Assembly (NCBI RefSeq): GCF_000718555.1
Contig: NZ_JOAN01000002.1
Location: 372,001-436,000, forward strand
Length of the DNA: 64,000 bases
Reading direction: 5' to 3'
DNA from: Micromonospora chokoriensis
GTDB taxonomy: Bacteria > Actinomycetota > Actinomycetes > Mycobacteriales > Micromonosporaceae
Within the stretch, counting starts at the first letter, position 1. Each line of letters opens with the position of its first letter. Under the pieces are notes generated by a model. It was not told the DNA's origin, ran no database searches, and saw only the letters and a program-made list of their open reading frames with translations. Of the stretch, positions 16,463 to 26,900 are shown piece by piece. The position numbers were made by a program, and so were the translations under genes.

Positions 16463-17221
16463 TCAGCCGGTCGCCGCCAGCGCGGCCCGGATCTCGTCGG
16501 CGAGCTTGCCGGCGGCGTCGTCGGCGAGCGACCAGTGCCCGGCGCCGACCTCGGCGGTGCGGAACCCGGCGCTGGTGTGGTCGCCCCACAACGGCAGATC
16601 CGTCGCGTCCACGAACGGGTCGTCGGCGCCACGCACGGCCAGCACCGGGATCGGCAGTCGGGCCGGCCCGCGGAACACGTAGTCGTCGCCGAGCGCCCAG
16701 TCGGCGCGCAGCACCCGCTCGAGCAGCTTGCGAAAGTCGGGGTCGGCCAGCAGGCCCGGTGGCGTGCCGCCCATCGACGACGTCTGGGCCAGTAGCTCCT
16801 CGGTCGGCAGGCGGCTCATCCCAGAGTCGTACATCAGGGCCGGCGGCGGGCAGTGGCAGAACACCAGCAGCCGCGGGTTGCGGCACGGCGCGTCCACCAG
16901 CCGTCGGGCCAGCTCAAAGATGATCAGCGCGCCGAGGCAGTGCCCCATCAGCGCGTAGTCGCCCTGGAAGGCCGCGTAGCCGTCGCTTGCGGCGGCCCGG
17001 TCGAAGTCGGCGACCAGCGCGCTCATCTCCCGGTGCGGCTGCTCGCGGACCCGCCGCCCGTGCCCGGGCAGCACGGCCGCGGTCAGCGTCGTGCCGTGCG
17101 GCTCGAGGTGCCGGCGCAGCGCGTTGAAGACCGTGGACGCGGCACCGGTGTGCGGGAACGCGAAGATCTCGGTCCCCTCGGCTGGGACACGGTAGGGAAA
17201 CCACGAGTGAACACCAGACAT
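16463..17221 (-). CDS. Type II thioesterase with Cys nucleophile
   Basis: A 252-aa alpha/beta hydrolase of the external thioesterase family (FAFPHTGAASTVFNALRRHL, LPGHGRR). The nucleophile elbow is MGHCLGALI (about residue 93), Cys in place of Ser. It keeps the Asp (VRGADDPF) and His (GAGHWSL) regions. Such enzymes clear misloaded or stalled carriers or release intermediates. The start is taken as ATG 17221 because GGAGG precedes it, while the upstream in-frame ATG 17245 lacks a ribosome site. The gene lies on the strand opposite to its synthetase neighbours and ends 5 nt from the FAAL gene's stop. Confidence 0.88.
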   Translation of the reverse strand: MSGVHSWFPYRVPAEGTEIFAFPHTGAASTVFNALRRHLEPHGTTLTAAVLPGHGRRVREQPHREMSALVADFDRAAASDGYAAFQGDYALMGHCLGALIIFELARRLVDAPCRNPRLLVFCHCPPPALMYDSGMSRLPTEELLAQTSSMGGTPPGLLADPDFRKLLERVLRADWALGDDYVFRGPARLPIPVLAVRGADDPFVDATDLPLWGDHTSAGFRTAEVGAGHWSLADDAAGKLADEIRAALAATG

Positions 17222-17278
17222 GAATGAGCCTCCGAAAGACGCCATAATCAGTCAATCGGCCGTACGCCGGGGGCGGCG

Positions 17279-17296
17279 GTCCCCGCTTTCGGCGAC
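17279..17296 (+). promoter_or_regulatory. Cluster box between the thioesterase and T-C-A-T genes
   Basis: GTCCCCGCTTTCGGCGAC, whose reverse complement GTCGCCGAAAGCGGGGAC fits the consensus. On the plus strand a TAACGT hexamer lies 23 nt on (17320-17325), putting the predicted transcription start at or next to ATG 17332. The transcript would be leaderless. A weak TTGACT lies 23 nt away on the minus side. Confidence 0.6.
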
Positions 17297-17331
17297 GTCC
17301 CCGCGCCCGGTGGGTTGCCTAACGTGGCGTC

Positions 17332-20121
17332 ATGGCCCTGGAATCACACCCGCAGCCGATCGGTGACGAGGGCGCCAGAGTGCCGCCGCGCACACCGCGC
17401 GAGCAGACCATCGCCAGCATCTGGGCGACGGCTCTGGAGCGGACGGACATCGGCGTCTACGACGACTTCTTCGAGCTGGACGGCGACTCGCTGGCCGCCA
17501 TCGACGTGATCGCGAAGATCCGCGACGTCTACGGCGTCAGCATCCAGTCGATGAGCTTCTTCGAGGCTCCGACGGTCGCCGCGCTCGCCGCTGCGGTGGC
17601 CGCGGCCGCACCCTCGGAACGGCCGCCGGTCACGCCCCGTGACCCGGACTCCGAGCCGGTGCTCTCCTTCGACCAGCAGCGGCTGTGGCTGGAGAACCAA
17701 CTGGCGCCGGAGTCGGCCTACAACGTGCACGGCCGACTGCGCCTCTCCGGCCCGCTGGACGTGGCGGCGCTGAACGCCTCAATCGCCGCGATCCTGCAGC
17801 GGCACCAGGCGCTGCGGTCCCGGTTCCCGCTCGTGGACGGACGGCCCCAGCAGGCGGTCGACGAGGTCGGCGCGGATTGGCACATCGCCGTCCGCGACGT
17901 CGGCGGCGAGCCGGGCGACCAAGCCGCAGCGGCCCGCCGGGCGGCGGACGAGGACGCAGCCACGCCGTTCGACCTGGCCACCGGCCCACTCTTCCGGTGC
18001 ACGCTGATCCGGCTCAGCGACACCGAGCACGTGCTCAGCATCACCGCCCACCACATCGTCTGTGACGACTGGTCGACCGGGCTGTTCGTACGCGAGTTGT
18101 CGGCGCTCTATCTGGTCGGTGGCGACGCCACCCGGGCCGAGCTGCCGCCGCTGCCGGTGCAGTACCGCGACTTCGCGGCCTGGCAGCGCCGGTGGCTGGT
18201 CGGCGAGGCGCTCGAGGGCCAGGTGAACTACTGGCGCGACCACCTGGCCGGTGCTCCCCCGGCGCTGAACCTGCCGACCACGCGCTGGCGGGTGCAGGCC
18301 GAACAGGCGCGCGGCGACCGCATCCGTGCGGTGCTGTCCGAAGCGGACACCGAGGCGGTGCACCGGCTGTGCCGGCAATACCACGTCACCACCTTCATGG
18401 CGCTGCTCGCGTCGCTCGGCACGGTGCTGGCCCGCTGGACCGGCGACCGGGACGTGGTGATCGGGGTGCCGATCACCGGCCGCACCGACGCCGGCACGAA
18501 GAACCTCATCGGCTTCTTCGTGAACACCCTGCCGCTGCGCATCGACCTGGCCGGCCGACCGTCGTTCGCCGACCTGCTCGACCGGGTGCGCCGGGCCGCG
18601 CTTGGCGGCTACGAGCACGCCGACGCACCGCTCGACCTGCTGGCGGGCCAGCTGAAGTTCGCCCGGGTGCCCGGCCGCACCCCGCTCTTCCAGGTCGCGC
18701 TGAACGGCGTGGACGACTTCGGTGTCGAGCCGCTCTCGGGCGTGACTACCCAGCCGATGGACGCGCCGGCCCCGCCCAGCAAGTTCGACCTGACGCTGAC
18801 GGCCCGGGAGTCTGGCGGTGTGCTGCACCTGGACCTGGAGTACAACGCCGACCGCTACACCGAGCCGATGATCCGGGCGCTCTTCGAGCAGGTCCGCACC
18901 CTGCTGCTCGCCGCCGTGGCGGATTCCGACCGAGCCGTCTTCGACTATCCGCTCAGCGATGCCGAGCCGGCCGTCGCCCCCGTGCCGGCCGCGCTTCCCG
19001 ACCTGCGGTCCGAGCGCATCGCGGTGCTGTCGCCGCGGCCCGGGCACCGAGCGGCGGCGGACACCTCCGGCGGGGAGGTGGTGCCGACCACGGACGCACC
19101 CCTCGGCGACCTCGACGCCCTGCTCGTCTGGCTACGCGACGCCGGGATCAGCGTGCTGCACGTCGACCCGCCGGTGCTGCGCGCGCTGGCCGCCCGGGCC
19201 GGCGAGGCCGGGCTGCCGAGCCTGCGCCACGTCTTCGTCGGCAACCGCGGCGACTTCCTGGCGCACGACGTGGAGCTGGTACGCCAGCTGTCCGCCTCGG
19301 CCGACTGCGTCGGGCTCTACGGCGTGGACGAGCCGGGCGGGCCACTGGCCGCCTATCCGGTGCCGGACGGATGGAAGCTGGAGACCGCGCCGCTGCGCGT
19401 GCCGCTCGGCACCGAGCTGCCAGGCAGCTCCCTGCGGCTGCCGGACCGCTCCGGCCGCCCGGCCGCGGTCGGCGAGGTCGTCGAGCTGCACGCCGGCGAG
19501 CGGCGGACCGGCCACCTCGGTCGGCGCTGGGCCGACGGCACACTCGAATTCGTCGGCACCACCGATCCGACGCCGGACGTCACCGAGACGGTCGGCACAC
19601 TGCGCGACGCCCCGGACGTCCGGGAAGCTCTGGTCACCGGGCTGGTCGCGTATGTCTGCGGGCCGCAGAACGGCGCCGGCGCCGTGCACCAGCACCTGGT
19701 GACCCGGCTGCCGGAAAACCTGCTCCCCCGTCACCTGATGGTGCTCGACCGGCTGCCGCTGACCGCGGACGGCGAATACGACCTGGCCGCCCTTCCGCAG
19801 CCCGACGAGGACAGCGAGGCGCTGGGCACCTATGTGCCGCCCCGCACCCCGCTGGAACGCGAGCTGACCGCGATCCTGCACGAGCTGCTCGACGTGGAGC
19901 GGATCGGCGTCTACGACAGCTTCTTCGAGCTGGGCGGCTTCTCGCTGTTGGCCACCCGGCTCGTCGCCCGGGTCCGCGACGTCTACGGCGTGGAGCTGCC
20001 GCTGCGCGACCTGTTCGGCTCGGCGACCGTCGACCAGCTCGCCCGGCTGGTCGTGCAGGCCCAGGCCGAGCTGGCCGGCGTCGAGGACCTCGAGGCGCTG
20101 CTGGACGAGCGGATCCCGTGA
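17332..20121 (+). CDS. NRPS: T - C - degenerate A - T
   Basis: A 929-aa protein. T1 (about 20-90) has ELDGDSLAAID. The C domain (about 105-530) has AHHIVCDDWST near 240. The next segment (about 545-810) aligns only with the skeleton of an A domain. The nucleotide-binding YTSGSTG loop and FDxS block are absent, the C-terminal subdomain is short, and the invariant Lys of the NGKxDR motif is replaced (LTADGEYDL). T2 (about 835-905) has GGFSLLATRL. The module cannot activate its own amino acid, so both carriers need loading in trans or by an upstream donor. T1 probably accepts an aminoacyl group for the FAAL-T-C protein. The box at 17279 suggests a leaderless start. Confidence 0.88.
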   Translation: MALESHPQPIGDEGARVPPRTPREQTIASIWATALERTDIGVYDDFFELDGDSLAAIDVIAKIRDVYGVSIQSMSFFEAPTVAALAAAVAAAAPSERPPVTPRDPDSEPVLSFDQQRLWLENQLAPESAYNVHGRLRLSGPLDVAALNASIAAILQRHQALRSRFPLVDGRPQQAVDEVGADWHIAVRDVGGEPGDQAAAARRAADEDAATPFDLATGPLFRCTLIRLSDTEHVLSITAHHIVCDDWSTGLFVRELSALYLVGGDATRAELPPLPVQYRDFAAWQRRWLVGEALEGQVNYWRDHLAGAPPALNLPTTRWRVQAEQARGDRIRAVLSEADTEAVHRLCRQYHVTTFMALLASLGTVLARWTGDRDVVIGVPITGRTDAGTKNLIGFFVNTLPLRIDLAGRPSFADLLDRVRRAALGGYEHADAPLDLLAGQLKFARVPGRTPLFQVALNGVDDFGVEPLSGVTTQPMDAPAPPSKFDLTLTARESGGVLHLDLEYNADRYTEPMIRALFEQVRTLLLAAVADSDRAVFDYPLSDAEPAVAPVPAALPDLRSERIAVLSPRPGHRAAADTSGGEVVPTTDAPLGDLDALLVWLRDAGISVLHVDPPVLRALAARAGEAGLPSLRHVFVGNRGDFLAHDVELVRQLSASADCVGLYGVDEPGGPLAAYPVPDGWKLETAPLRVPLGTELPGSSLRLPDRSGRPAAVGEVVELHAGERRTGHLGRRWADGTLEFVGTTDPTPDVTETVGTLRDAPDVREALVTGLVAYVCGPQNGAGAVHQHLVTRLPENLLPRHLMVLDRLPLTADGEYDLAALPQPDEDSEALGTYVPPRTPLERELTAILHELLDVERIGVYDSFFELGGFSLLATRLVARVRDVYGVELPLRDLFGSATVDQLARLVVQAQAELAGVEDLEALLDERIP

Positions 20122-20933
20122 CCGCGACGGACCCGGCCACGCTCGCCGACTTCCGGGCTCGCCAGGAACGTCGGCGCGCGGAGGCGTACACCCGGTTCTT
20201 CTCGCCGGTGACCGCCCGGTTCGCCGGCGCGCTCGTCCGCCGACTCGGCCACCCCGCCGGCCCGGCCTTGGACCTCGGTTGCGGCGACGGCGTGGTCACC
20301 CGGGAGCTGCGGGCGGCCGGCTGGGCGTCGCTGGCCCTGGACATCTCCCCCGAGTTGGCCGCCGCCGCGCTGGCCGGCACCGGCGGCCCGGTCGTCATCG
20401 GCGACGCCCTGCGCCTGCCCCTGGCGAGCGCGAGCCTCGCCGCGGCGGCCAGCGCGTTCGTCCTACCCCACCTCGACGACCTGGACGCCGCGCTGACCGA
20501 GACCCGCCGGGTGCTGCGCCGCGACGGCGTGCTCGCGCTGGCCGGCTGGGCGCCCGCGGCGGTCTCGCCGTTCACCGGGCTCAGCGCCGACCTGCTGCGG
20601 GAGCGGGCCGCCGCGACCGAAGAGCGGCTGCTGGCCGAGGCCGGCCAGCGCACCGACGCCGACCACCTGGCCACCCGGCTGGCTGCGGCGGGCTTCGCCG
20701 AGGTCACCGTCGAGACCGCCACCACGGTGGTCCGCCTGCCGTCGCCGGGGCACTGGTGGAAGGGCCTGGTGGGCGGCTCCTGCGGCTTCACCGAGCTGCT
20801 GCAGGTGCAGAGCCGGGAAGTGCAGCAGGCGACCCGCGAGGCGTTCCTCGCCGAGGCCAGGGACTTCACCGTCGGCGGCGAGGAGGTCGCCGTGCCGGCC
20901 GCCGCGCTGTTGATCCGCGGCCGCGCCGCCTAG
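20118..20933 (+). CDS. SAM-dependent methyltransferase
   Basis: A 271-aa class I methyltransferase. Motif I is LDLGCGDGVVTRELRAAG (about 53-70), followed by an acidic SAM-ribose residue in LALDISPE and the FVLPHLDDLDAAL/RVLRRDGVL blocks typical of UbiE/Methyltransf_11-type enzymes. The start GTG 20118 overlaps the synthetase stop, so it is co-translated and likely methylates an O, N or C position of a bound intermediate or product. A C-methylation step in the 4-alkylproline branch (a LmbW-like role) is conceivable but unproven. The 3' end overlaps that of the convergent thioesterase by 4 nt. Confidence 0.88.
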   Translation: MTATDPATLADFRARQERRRAEAYTRFFSPVTARFAGALVRRLGHPAGPALDLGCGDGVVTRELRAAGWASLALDISPELAAAALAGTGGPVVIGDALRLPLASASLAAAASAFVLPHLDDLDAALTETRRVLRRDGVLALAGWAPAAVSPFTGLSADLLRERAAATEERLLAEAGQRTDADHLATRLAAAGFAEVTVETATTVVRLPSPGHWWKGLVGGSCGFTELLQVQSREVQQATREAFLAEARDFTVGGEEVAVPAAALLIRGRAA

Positions 20934-21697
20934 CCTTCTTTCCGGACACCCAGCACGTGATCCAGCCCCGCCCGGATCGCCGTGCCGAACTCCTCCTGCT
21001 GGTCGTGCATCGCCAGATGACCACCCATCAACCGCTGGTGCAGGGGCGGCGCGGCGCACAGGTCGTCCCAGGCCCGCAACGCGGGCTCCGGCACCAGCCA
21101 GTCGGCGTCGAAACCCACCACGCAGGCCGGGACGGGCAGCGGCGGTCGGGGCCGGAAGGCGAAGCTCTGCACCACGGTCAGGTCGGCGTGCAGCGCGGTG
21201 GCGAAGAGGTCGGCCAAGCCCGGCAGCTCCAGCATCGCCGGGGAGGCGAGACCCATCGCGACCGCCTCGCGCAGGAATGTCTCGCCGGCCGGCAGGTGCG
21301 CCACCGGCGGGTGGCCGATCCCGTGGTGCGGTGCTCGGGTGCCGCACACGATCAGGCCGGCCGGTGGGGTGCCGGCCTCGGTGAGCCGGGTGGCGATCTC
21401 GTACGCCAGCCAGCCGCCCAGGCTGTAGCCGAGCAGCACCAGCCGGCGCGACCCCAGGGTGCCGATCGCGTCGAGCACACCGTCGATCACCGCCTCGGCG
21501 TCGCGCAGGCAGGTCTCGCTCATCCGCCGCCCGTGCCCGGGCAGGTCGACCAGGGCCAGTGCGCAGCCGTCGGGCAGGTAGGGGTGCAGCGGGCGGAACG
21601 CGCGTCCGGCGGCGCCGGCGTACGGGAGGGCGACCGTCACCGCCTCGGCGCCCTCCGGGTTGAGCACGTCGTCGAACCACCGGGTAGCCGTGATCAT
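20930..21697 (-). CDS. Type II thioesterase (Ser nucleophile)
   Basis: A 255-aa alpha/beta hydrolase with the standard elbow LLGYSLGGWLAYE (Ser about 95), the Asp region GFDADWLVPEP and the terminal His MGGHLAMH. It belongs to the external thioesterase family of NRPS/PKS clusters and is the only one of the four thioesterases here that keeps Ser. It is the last gene of the minus-strand operon that starts at 38937. Its ATG overlaps the stop of the LanB-like gene (ATGA). The likely role is removal of aberrant acyl groups from the PKS/NRPS carriers encoded upstream. Confidence 0.9.
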   Translation of the reverse strand: MITATRWFDDVLNPEGAEAVTVALPYAGAAGRAFRPLHPYLPDGCALALVDLPGHGRRMSETCLRDAEAVIDGVLDAIGTLGSRRLVLLGYSLGGWLAYEIATRLTEAGTPPAGLIVCGTRAPHHGIGHPPVAHLPAGETFLREAVAMGLASPAMLELPGLADLFATALHADLTVVQSFAFRPRPPLPVPACVVGFDADWLVPEPALRAWDDLCAAPPLHQRLMGGHLAMHDQQEEFGTAIRAGLDHVLGVRKEG

Positions 21698-23988
21698 GTC
21701 CGCGTTTCCTCGTCGCCGGAGCACAGTGGCTCGTTCGTCTGCGTCTCGTCGTAGGCGACGACCCGCAGTTCGCTGGTGTAACGCTGCCCGTCCGCGTCGA
21801 CGAGCCAGAGCTCGTCCGGCGCGGGCAGCATCTCGGTGAAGGTGGCCGCCGCCGCGTCGCCGTGCTCCGCCCGGCTGCGCCGCACGCCCCGGGCCAGGTT
21901 GCGCAGCGACAGCGGCGCGTCCCGGTCGACCAGGTAGGGCTTGGGCTGGTCGGCGGTCTTCACGAAGACGAACCGTGGCATTCCCCGCTCGATCAGCCAC
22001 TGCCGCAGCTCGCGGTGCCGGTAATCGGCGTTCTCGGGCGCCGGGATGCTGGCGAGCGGCAGGTGCCAGGTCTCCCGGGCGATGATCACCTCGTCGAGCA
22101 TCAGCCGCGGCTGGTGCCCGCCCGGGTCGCGCACCCGGAACCGGTTGACCACCAGCGCGGTGAGGAACTCGCCGAGGACCTCGAGCAGCGGGGCTGGGCG
22201 GCCACCGTCCGCCGGCCGGACGACCAGCTGGCCGCCCTCCTCGGTGACCAGCAGGCCGGCCCCGGGCAGCGGGTCGACGCCCGCCGGGTGTCCCTCGTCG
22301 GCCGTGTACGACCAGTAGGTGTACCGGTCCGGCAGGTCCATCGCGGGCGGCGGGTAGGTGCGCGAGGTGACCGCCGGCGCGTCCGCTGGGTAAACCGGCA
22401 CGAAGCGCCCGCCGGTGAAGTCGGCCGCGGTGGCGTCGAGCAGTTCCGCGCGGTCGTCGGCCTGGGTGAGGAAGGCCCGGTTCTCCATCGTGTTCAGCGC
22501 GAGGTGCAGCTCGCCGAGCACCCACTGCGGCCGGCCGCCCGCCGGATCGGTGCGGAGCAGCAGGTCGGGGCTGTGCTGACGGCCAGCGCGCCAGGCCACC
22601 GGCCCGGCCGGGAAGAGCGCCCGCACCAGCGGCGCCACGGCGGCGCTGGACATCCGCGCCGGGGCGCCCCGGGCGGTGGACAGCAGCTCGCCCCAGCGTT
22701 CGCGGAAGTCGTCGCCGACCCGGTCGGCCGCCGTGCCCGGCATGCCGTTGAGCACGTCGCCAGCGGCCAGCACGAGGTCGCACAGTGCGACCGGGCCACC
22801 GGCGCGGTCCCGCAGCGACCGGTACCGCCGGGTGAGGTCACGCTCGACCTCGACGCCGGTCTCGGCGAGCAGCCAGCGCGCGGTGTCCAGCATCAGGGCC
22901 AGCGGGGTGCGCAGGTCGTCGAGCAGGTCGGCGCCGATCGTGACGTCGAGGTCCCGGCGGCAGTCCTCGTAGACCATGGCCCGGCCCAGCGGGGTGCCCG
23001 GCTTGTCGCGGTGGCCAGCCCGCCCGGTGATGGCGCTGAACGTCTCCGTCAGCCGATCGAGGGCGTCCAGCAGGGCGGGCGGGTCGCCGGCCGCGGCGGC
23101 CACCGCGGCGACTGAGCGGTCCAGCTCGTCGAGCCGCTCGGTGAACTCCGCGCGCAGGTCCGGGTCCGTGACGCCGGCGACGTGCCGGCGCAGGTCGCGT
23201 TCGGGGTGCTCCTGCACCGGAATCGGCAGGCCGGCGAGGACGACACCACGGGCGATCAGCCGGTCCAGGGCCGCAGCGGCCCCGACGCAGGTGTCGACCA
23301 GCTCACCGGCCCGGCGGGGCCGGGTCAGCGCGGCCGCGACCACGGCTTCGGCGCCGGTCAGCTCCTCCGGCCGCGACCGGGGGCGACGCAGCACGCCGCC
23401 GGTCAGGTCGCACACCGGGTTGCGGCGGACGATCAGGTGGCTGGCGGCACGCGGGTCGGCCGCGAACGCCCGGGCCACCGCGTCGACCGCCCACGTCTCC
23501 CGATAGACCGACCGGCTGCGCAGCCCGCCGGAGCCGGTCAGCGTCAGGCCGGAGCGGTCGTCGGCGAACCGCGCCCAGGCGACCGGCCCGAAGAAGCCGA
23601 TGGTCTCGTTCTTGGCGCAGTAGCGCTGGGCGAGGAAGGCGACTAACGCCTCCCGCTGGTCCCGCCGGGAGAGCCGGCCGTCCAGGTCGGCCGCGAAGCG
23701 GCCCAGCCAGTTACGCACCACAGCCGGGTTCTGCCAGGTCACCGCCTCGACGAAGACCGGCCGGGCGGCGAGCGCGCGCACCGCGGCGGCGGACACGGCG
23801 CGGGCCTGCTCCTCGCTGGCGGCATCCGGGTCCGGCGGGGCAAAGGCGTCCAGCCAGGACACCGGCATTCCGGTGCCGCGCAGGGCGCTCAGCCGCCACA
23901 GCGACCAGTCGCCGGCAAGCGGCACCCGGTGCGCTGCCGGGGCTTGGCCGGCAGGCCCCGGCAGCGTTGGTACGGCGGCGGTCCGCAT
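21694..23988 (-). CDS. LanB-like lantibiotic dehydratase family protein
   Basis: A 764-aa protein resembling the N-terminal (glutamylation) part of class I lantibiotic dehydratases. Features are the RYCAKNETIGFFGPVAWARF block (about 126-145), YRETWAVDAV, LYxR-like arginine-rich stretches and a C-terminal LPRFVFVKTADQPKPYLVD-type segment (GMPRFVFVKTADQPKPYLVD). In lanthipeptides and thiopeptides this fold uses glutamyl-tRNA to activate Ser/Thr. In PEARL systems it adds amino acids from aminoacyl-tRNA. No precursor peptide, LanC or separate elimination protein is seen. It sits between a PKS gene (6 nt downstream of its stop) and a thioesterase gene (overlap), so it is a true operon member. Its reaction here is unknown. 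tRNA-dependent acylation or dehydration of a carrier-bound or free intermediate is an inference. Confidence 0.8.
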   Translation of the reverse strand: MRTAAVPTLPGPAGQAPAAHRVPLAGDWSLWRLSALRGTGMPVSWLDAFAPPDPDAASEEQARAVSAAAVRALAARPVFVEAVTWQNPAVVRNWLGRFAADLDGRLSRRDQREALVAFLAQRYCAKNETIGFFGPVAWARFADDRSGLTLTGSGGLRSRSVYRETWAVDAVARAFAADPRAASHLIVRRNPVCDLTGGVLRRPRSRPEELTGAEAVVAAALTRPRRAGELVDTCVGAAAALDRLIARGVVLAGLPIPVQEHPERDLRRHVAGVTDPDLRAEFTERLDELDRSVAAVAAAAGDPPALLDALDRLTETFSAITGRAGHRDKPGTPLGRAMVYEDCRRDLDVTIGADLLDDLRTPLALMLDTARWLLAETGVEVERDLTRRYRSLRDRAGGPVALCDLVLAAGDVLNGMPGTAADRVGDDFRERWGELLSTARGAPARMSSAAVAPLVRALFPAGPVAWRAGRQHSPDLLLRTDPAGGRPQWVLGELHLALNTMENRAFLTQADDRAELLDATAADFTGGRFVPVYPADAPAVTSRTYPPPAMDLPDRYTYWSYTADEGHPAGVDPLPGAGLLVTEEGGQLVVRPADGGRPAPLLEVLGEFLTALVVNRFRVRDPGGHQPRLMLDEVIIARETWHLPLASIPAPENADYRHRELRQWLIERGMPRFVFVKTADQPKPYLVDRDAPLSLRNLARGVRRSRAEHGDAAAATFTEMLPAPDELWLVDADGQRYTSELRVVAYDETQTNEPLCSGDEETRT

Positions 23989-23994
23989 CGGTGC

Positions 23995-26900
23995 TCAGCC
24001 CTCCACCTGCTGCTGAAGCAGGACGGTGAGCTGCTTCAGCGTGGGCGCGTCGAAGAGCAACCCGATGTTGAGCTCGACGCCGAACACGTCGCGGACCCGC
24101 GACATCAACTCCACCGCGGACAGCGAGTTGCCGCCCAGCTCGAAGAAGTCGTCATCGACCGCGATGTCGTCGATGCCCAGCGTCTCGGCCCACAGCACGC
24201 GCAGCCGGTCGAGCATCGGGGCCTCGCCCGCGATCACCGGCACGGGTGGCGGAGCGGGCTCGGCCGCCCGCGCCACCGCAACGGGCTCGACCAGCGCCAC
24301 GGGCGCCGGAGGGAAAGCCACCGGCGCGGCGGCAGCCGCGGGAGTCGCGGCGGGTGAGAAGCCGGTGCCGCCCGGCTCGCTGAGCGGCACCGGCCGGCCG
24401 TCGACGAACGGTCGCACCAGGACCCGCTCCGGGGTCGAGGCGCAGAGCAGGGTGAAGACGAGATCGACGCCGACTGCGGGCGGAATGCCGATGGCACCGC
24501 CCGGCCGCGGCTCGGCCTCGTGGACGACTGCCTCCGCCGCGACCTCGACCTCGTCCGCGCCGACCTCCTCGTCGCCCAGCGACGGTCCGTCCACCCGCCG
24601 CATCGTGAAGCCCTCGATGTGCACCAGGACCCGGCCGTCCGGGTCGAGCAGGTCGATGTCGGCGACGAGCAGCCCGTTGGCCACCTTCCGGCGGTGGATG
24701 TGCGAAATCAGCTCTGCGGGCAGCCAGCCGTGCACGACCATCCGGCGATAGAGGAACGGGACGTGGAACGGATCGGTGTCGTCGCGCGCGGTTCCGGTCG
24801 CGCAGTCGAGCAGCGCCGGGTGCAGCGGGTGCACGTCCAGGTCGGCTTCGAAGGCCGCTGGCAGCCGCATGGTGACGAGCCGCTCCTCGCCGCGGGCGAG
24901 CAGCTCGGTGATGCCGCGCCAGCGGGGGCCGAGCTGGAACAACCGGCCTGGCCCGCCAGTGTCCGGCAACGGCTGCGGCTCGGTGTCCTGGCGCAGCGCC
25001 TCAAGATCGGCCTTGTCGGCGGCCACCGCCTGCCGGGCGATCCGGCCGACGACGTGCCGCACCCAACCGGCGCCGGCCCGATCCGCCGGCCGGGACAGCA
25101 CCGTCCACGAGTGCGCGTCGCCGTCGGCCACGAAGTCGACCCGGACCCGCCGGGCCGCCCTCGCGACGAGCGGGGCCGAGAACGCGACGTCCGAGATCAC
25201 CACGGCCAGCGACTCGTCGTCGGCCGGCAGACGCTCGCGGAAGGCGCGCAGCATCAGGTCGAGACACGCGCTACCGGGCAGCAGCGGCCGTCCCTCGAGG
25301 CGGTGCTCGTCCAGGGCCCAGGTGCCGGCGTCGTCGAGAGTGGTCTCCCAGCGGACGACGCCCTCGGGCTCGGACGGGGGCGGCGGGGCGGCCGCCATGC
25401 CCACCTCCGCCCAGCTCGGGAAGCCGATGCTGAGCACCCGGCCGGCCGGTAGACCGGCGTCGCGTGCGTAGAGGTCGAGCACCGCGTTGGCTGCGGCGTA
25501 GTCACCGCTGCCGGCCAGCCCGTCGGCTGCGGCGCGGCTGGAGAAGAGCACGGCGAAGTCGAGCTCCGGGCGGCCGGCCAGGGCCTCGGCGAGGGCGTAC
25601 GTGCCCTGCACCTTGGGCCGCAGCACCTCGGCCATCTGCTCGGGCCGGCGCACCTGCAGCATGCCGTCGCCGGCCACTCCGGCGAGGTGCAGCAGGCCGT
25701 TGACCGGGCCGAAGTGGGCGGTGACGACGTCGAGGGCCCGGCGTACCTGGCGCGGGTCGCCGACGTCGCAGCGCAGCAGCCGCACCTCGGCGCCGAGAGC
25801 CGTGGCGTCGGCCACCGCGGCCGGCTCCGCCCCCTGTTCCGGCACGTGCCGGCCCAGCAGCGCGATCCGCGGGCTCGTTCCGGTCGCGGCCAGCCCGCGC
25901 ATCATCGCCAAGCCGAGACCGCCGAGCCCTCCGGTGATGACATAGACGCCCCGGTGCCGAACGACCGATTGCGGCCCGGGGGTGACCCAGAGCGGTTCTT
26001 CGCGCGGCACCCACCGACGCCGGCCGCGCAGCGCGACCACCAGGTCGTCGCCGGCCCGGTGCAGCTCGTCGCGCAGCTGCTCGACCGGGGTGTTGCCGGC
26101 GACGTCGATCAGCCGGCAGGACAGCCAGGGCACCTCCTTGGCGAGGCTCCGCACGAGCCCGTGCAGCGTCGCCTTCACCGGTTCGAGCGGGTCGGAACCG
26201 GAGACGTCCGCTGAGCCAGTCGCCACAGTCAGCAGTTCCGGCAGCTTGCCGGAGGCGCCGGTGCGCAGGCCGTGCCGGATGAGCGCGTGCAGGGTGTTGG
26301 CCGAGCGGTCGAGCTGCTCGCCGAGGGTGTCGCCGGAGACCGGCTCCCAGGTGGCGGCGGCGCTCGCGTGCACCAGCAGGTCGGGCCGGACCCCGCGGGC
26401 GGCGAGCTCGTCGAACATCCGGGCCACGTCGTCGGCGGAGCCGTCGCGCAGGCTGAACTCGTCATCGCGGGCGTGATAGTCGCTGCCCGGCCGGGCCCGC
26501 ACGGTCCGCAGCCCAGCCTGGTGCAGGGCGAGCACGATGTCGAGCGCCCGGTTCTTGGCGGCCGGCAGCAGCACCACCGCGGTGCGGCCCCGGTTGTCGC
26601 CGGTCGCCGGGCTGCCCGGGGTGGGCCGCCATTCCACAGTGGAGAAGGGAGTGACCGGGGCCTGCGGCGATTGAACCACCGGCTCGGCCGACGCCGGCGC
26701 CGGCTCGGGGGCCAGCGGCGCGGCCTGCGGCGCCGGCGGGTCGATCCAATACCGCTTGCGGCGGTACGAATAACCGGGCACCGCCACCCGGCGGCGCATC
26801 GGTGCCTGACCGAGCGCCTCCCAGTCGATGTCGTGGCCCTCGGCCCACAGCTGGGCGGCGGCTTCGAGCATCGTGGTGGTGCCGTCCCCGTCGGTCCCGG

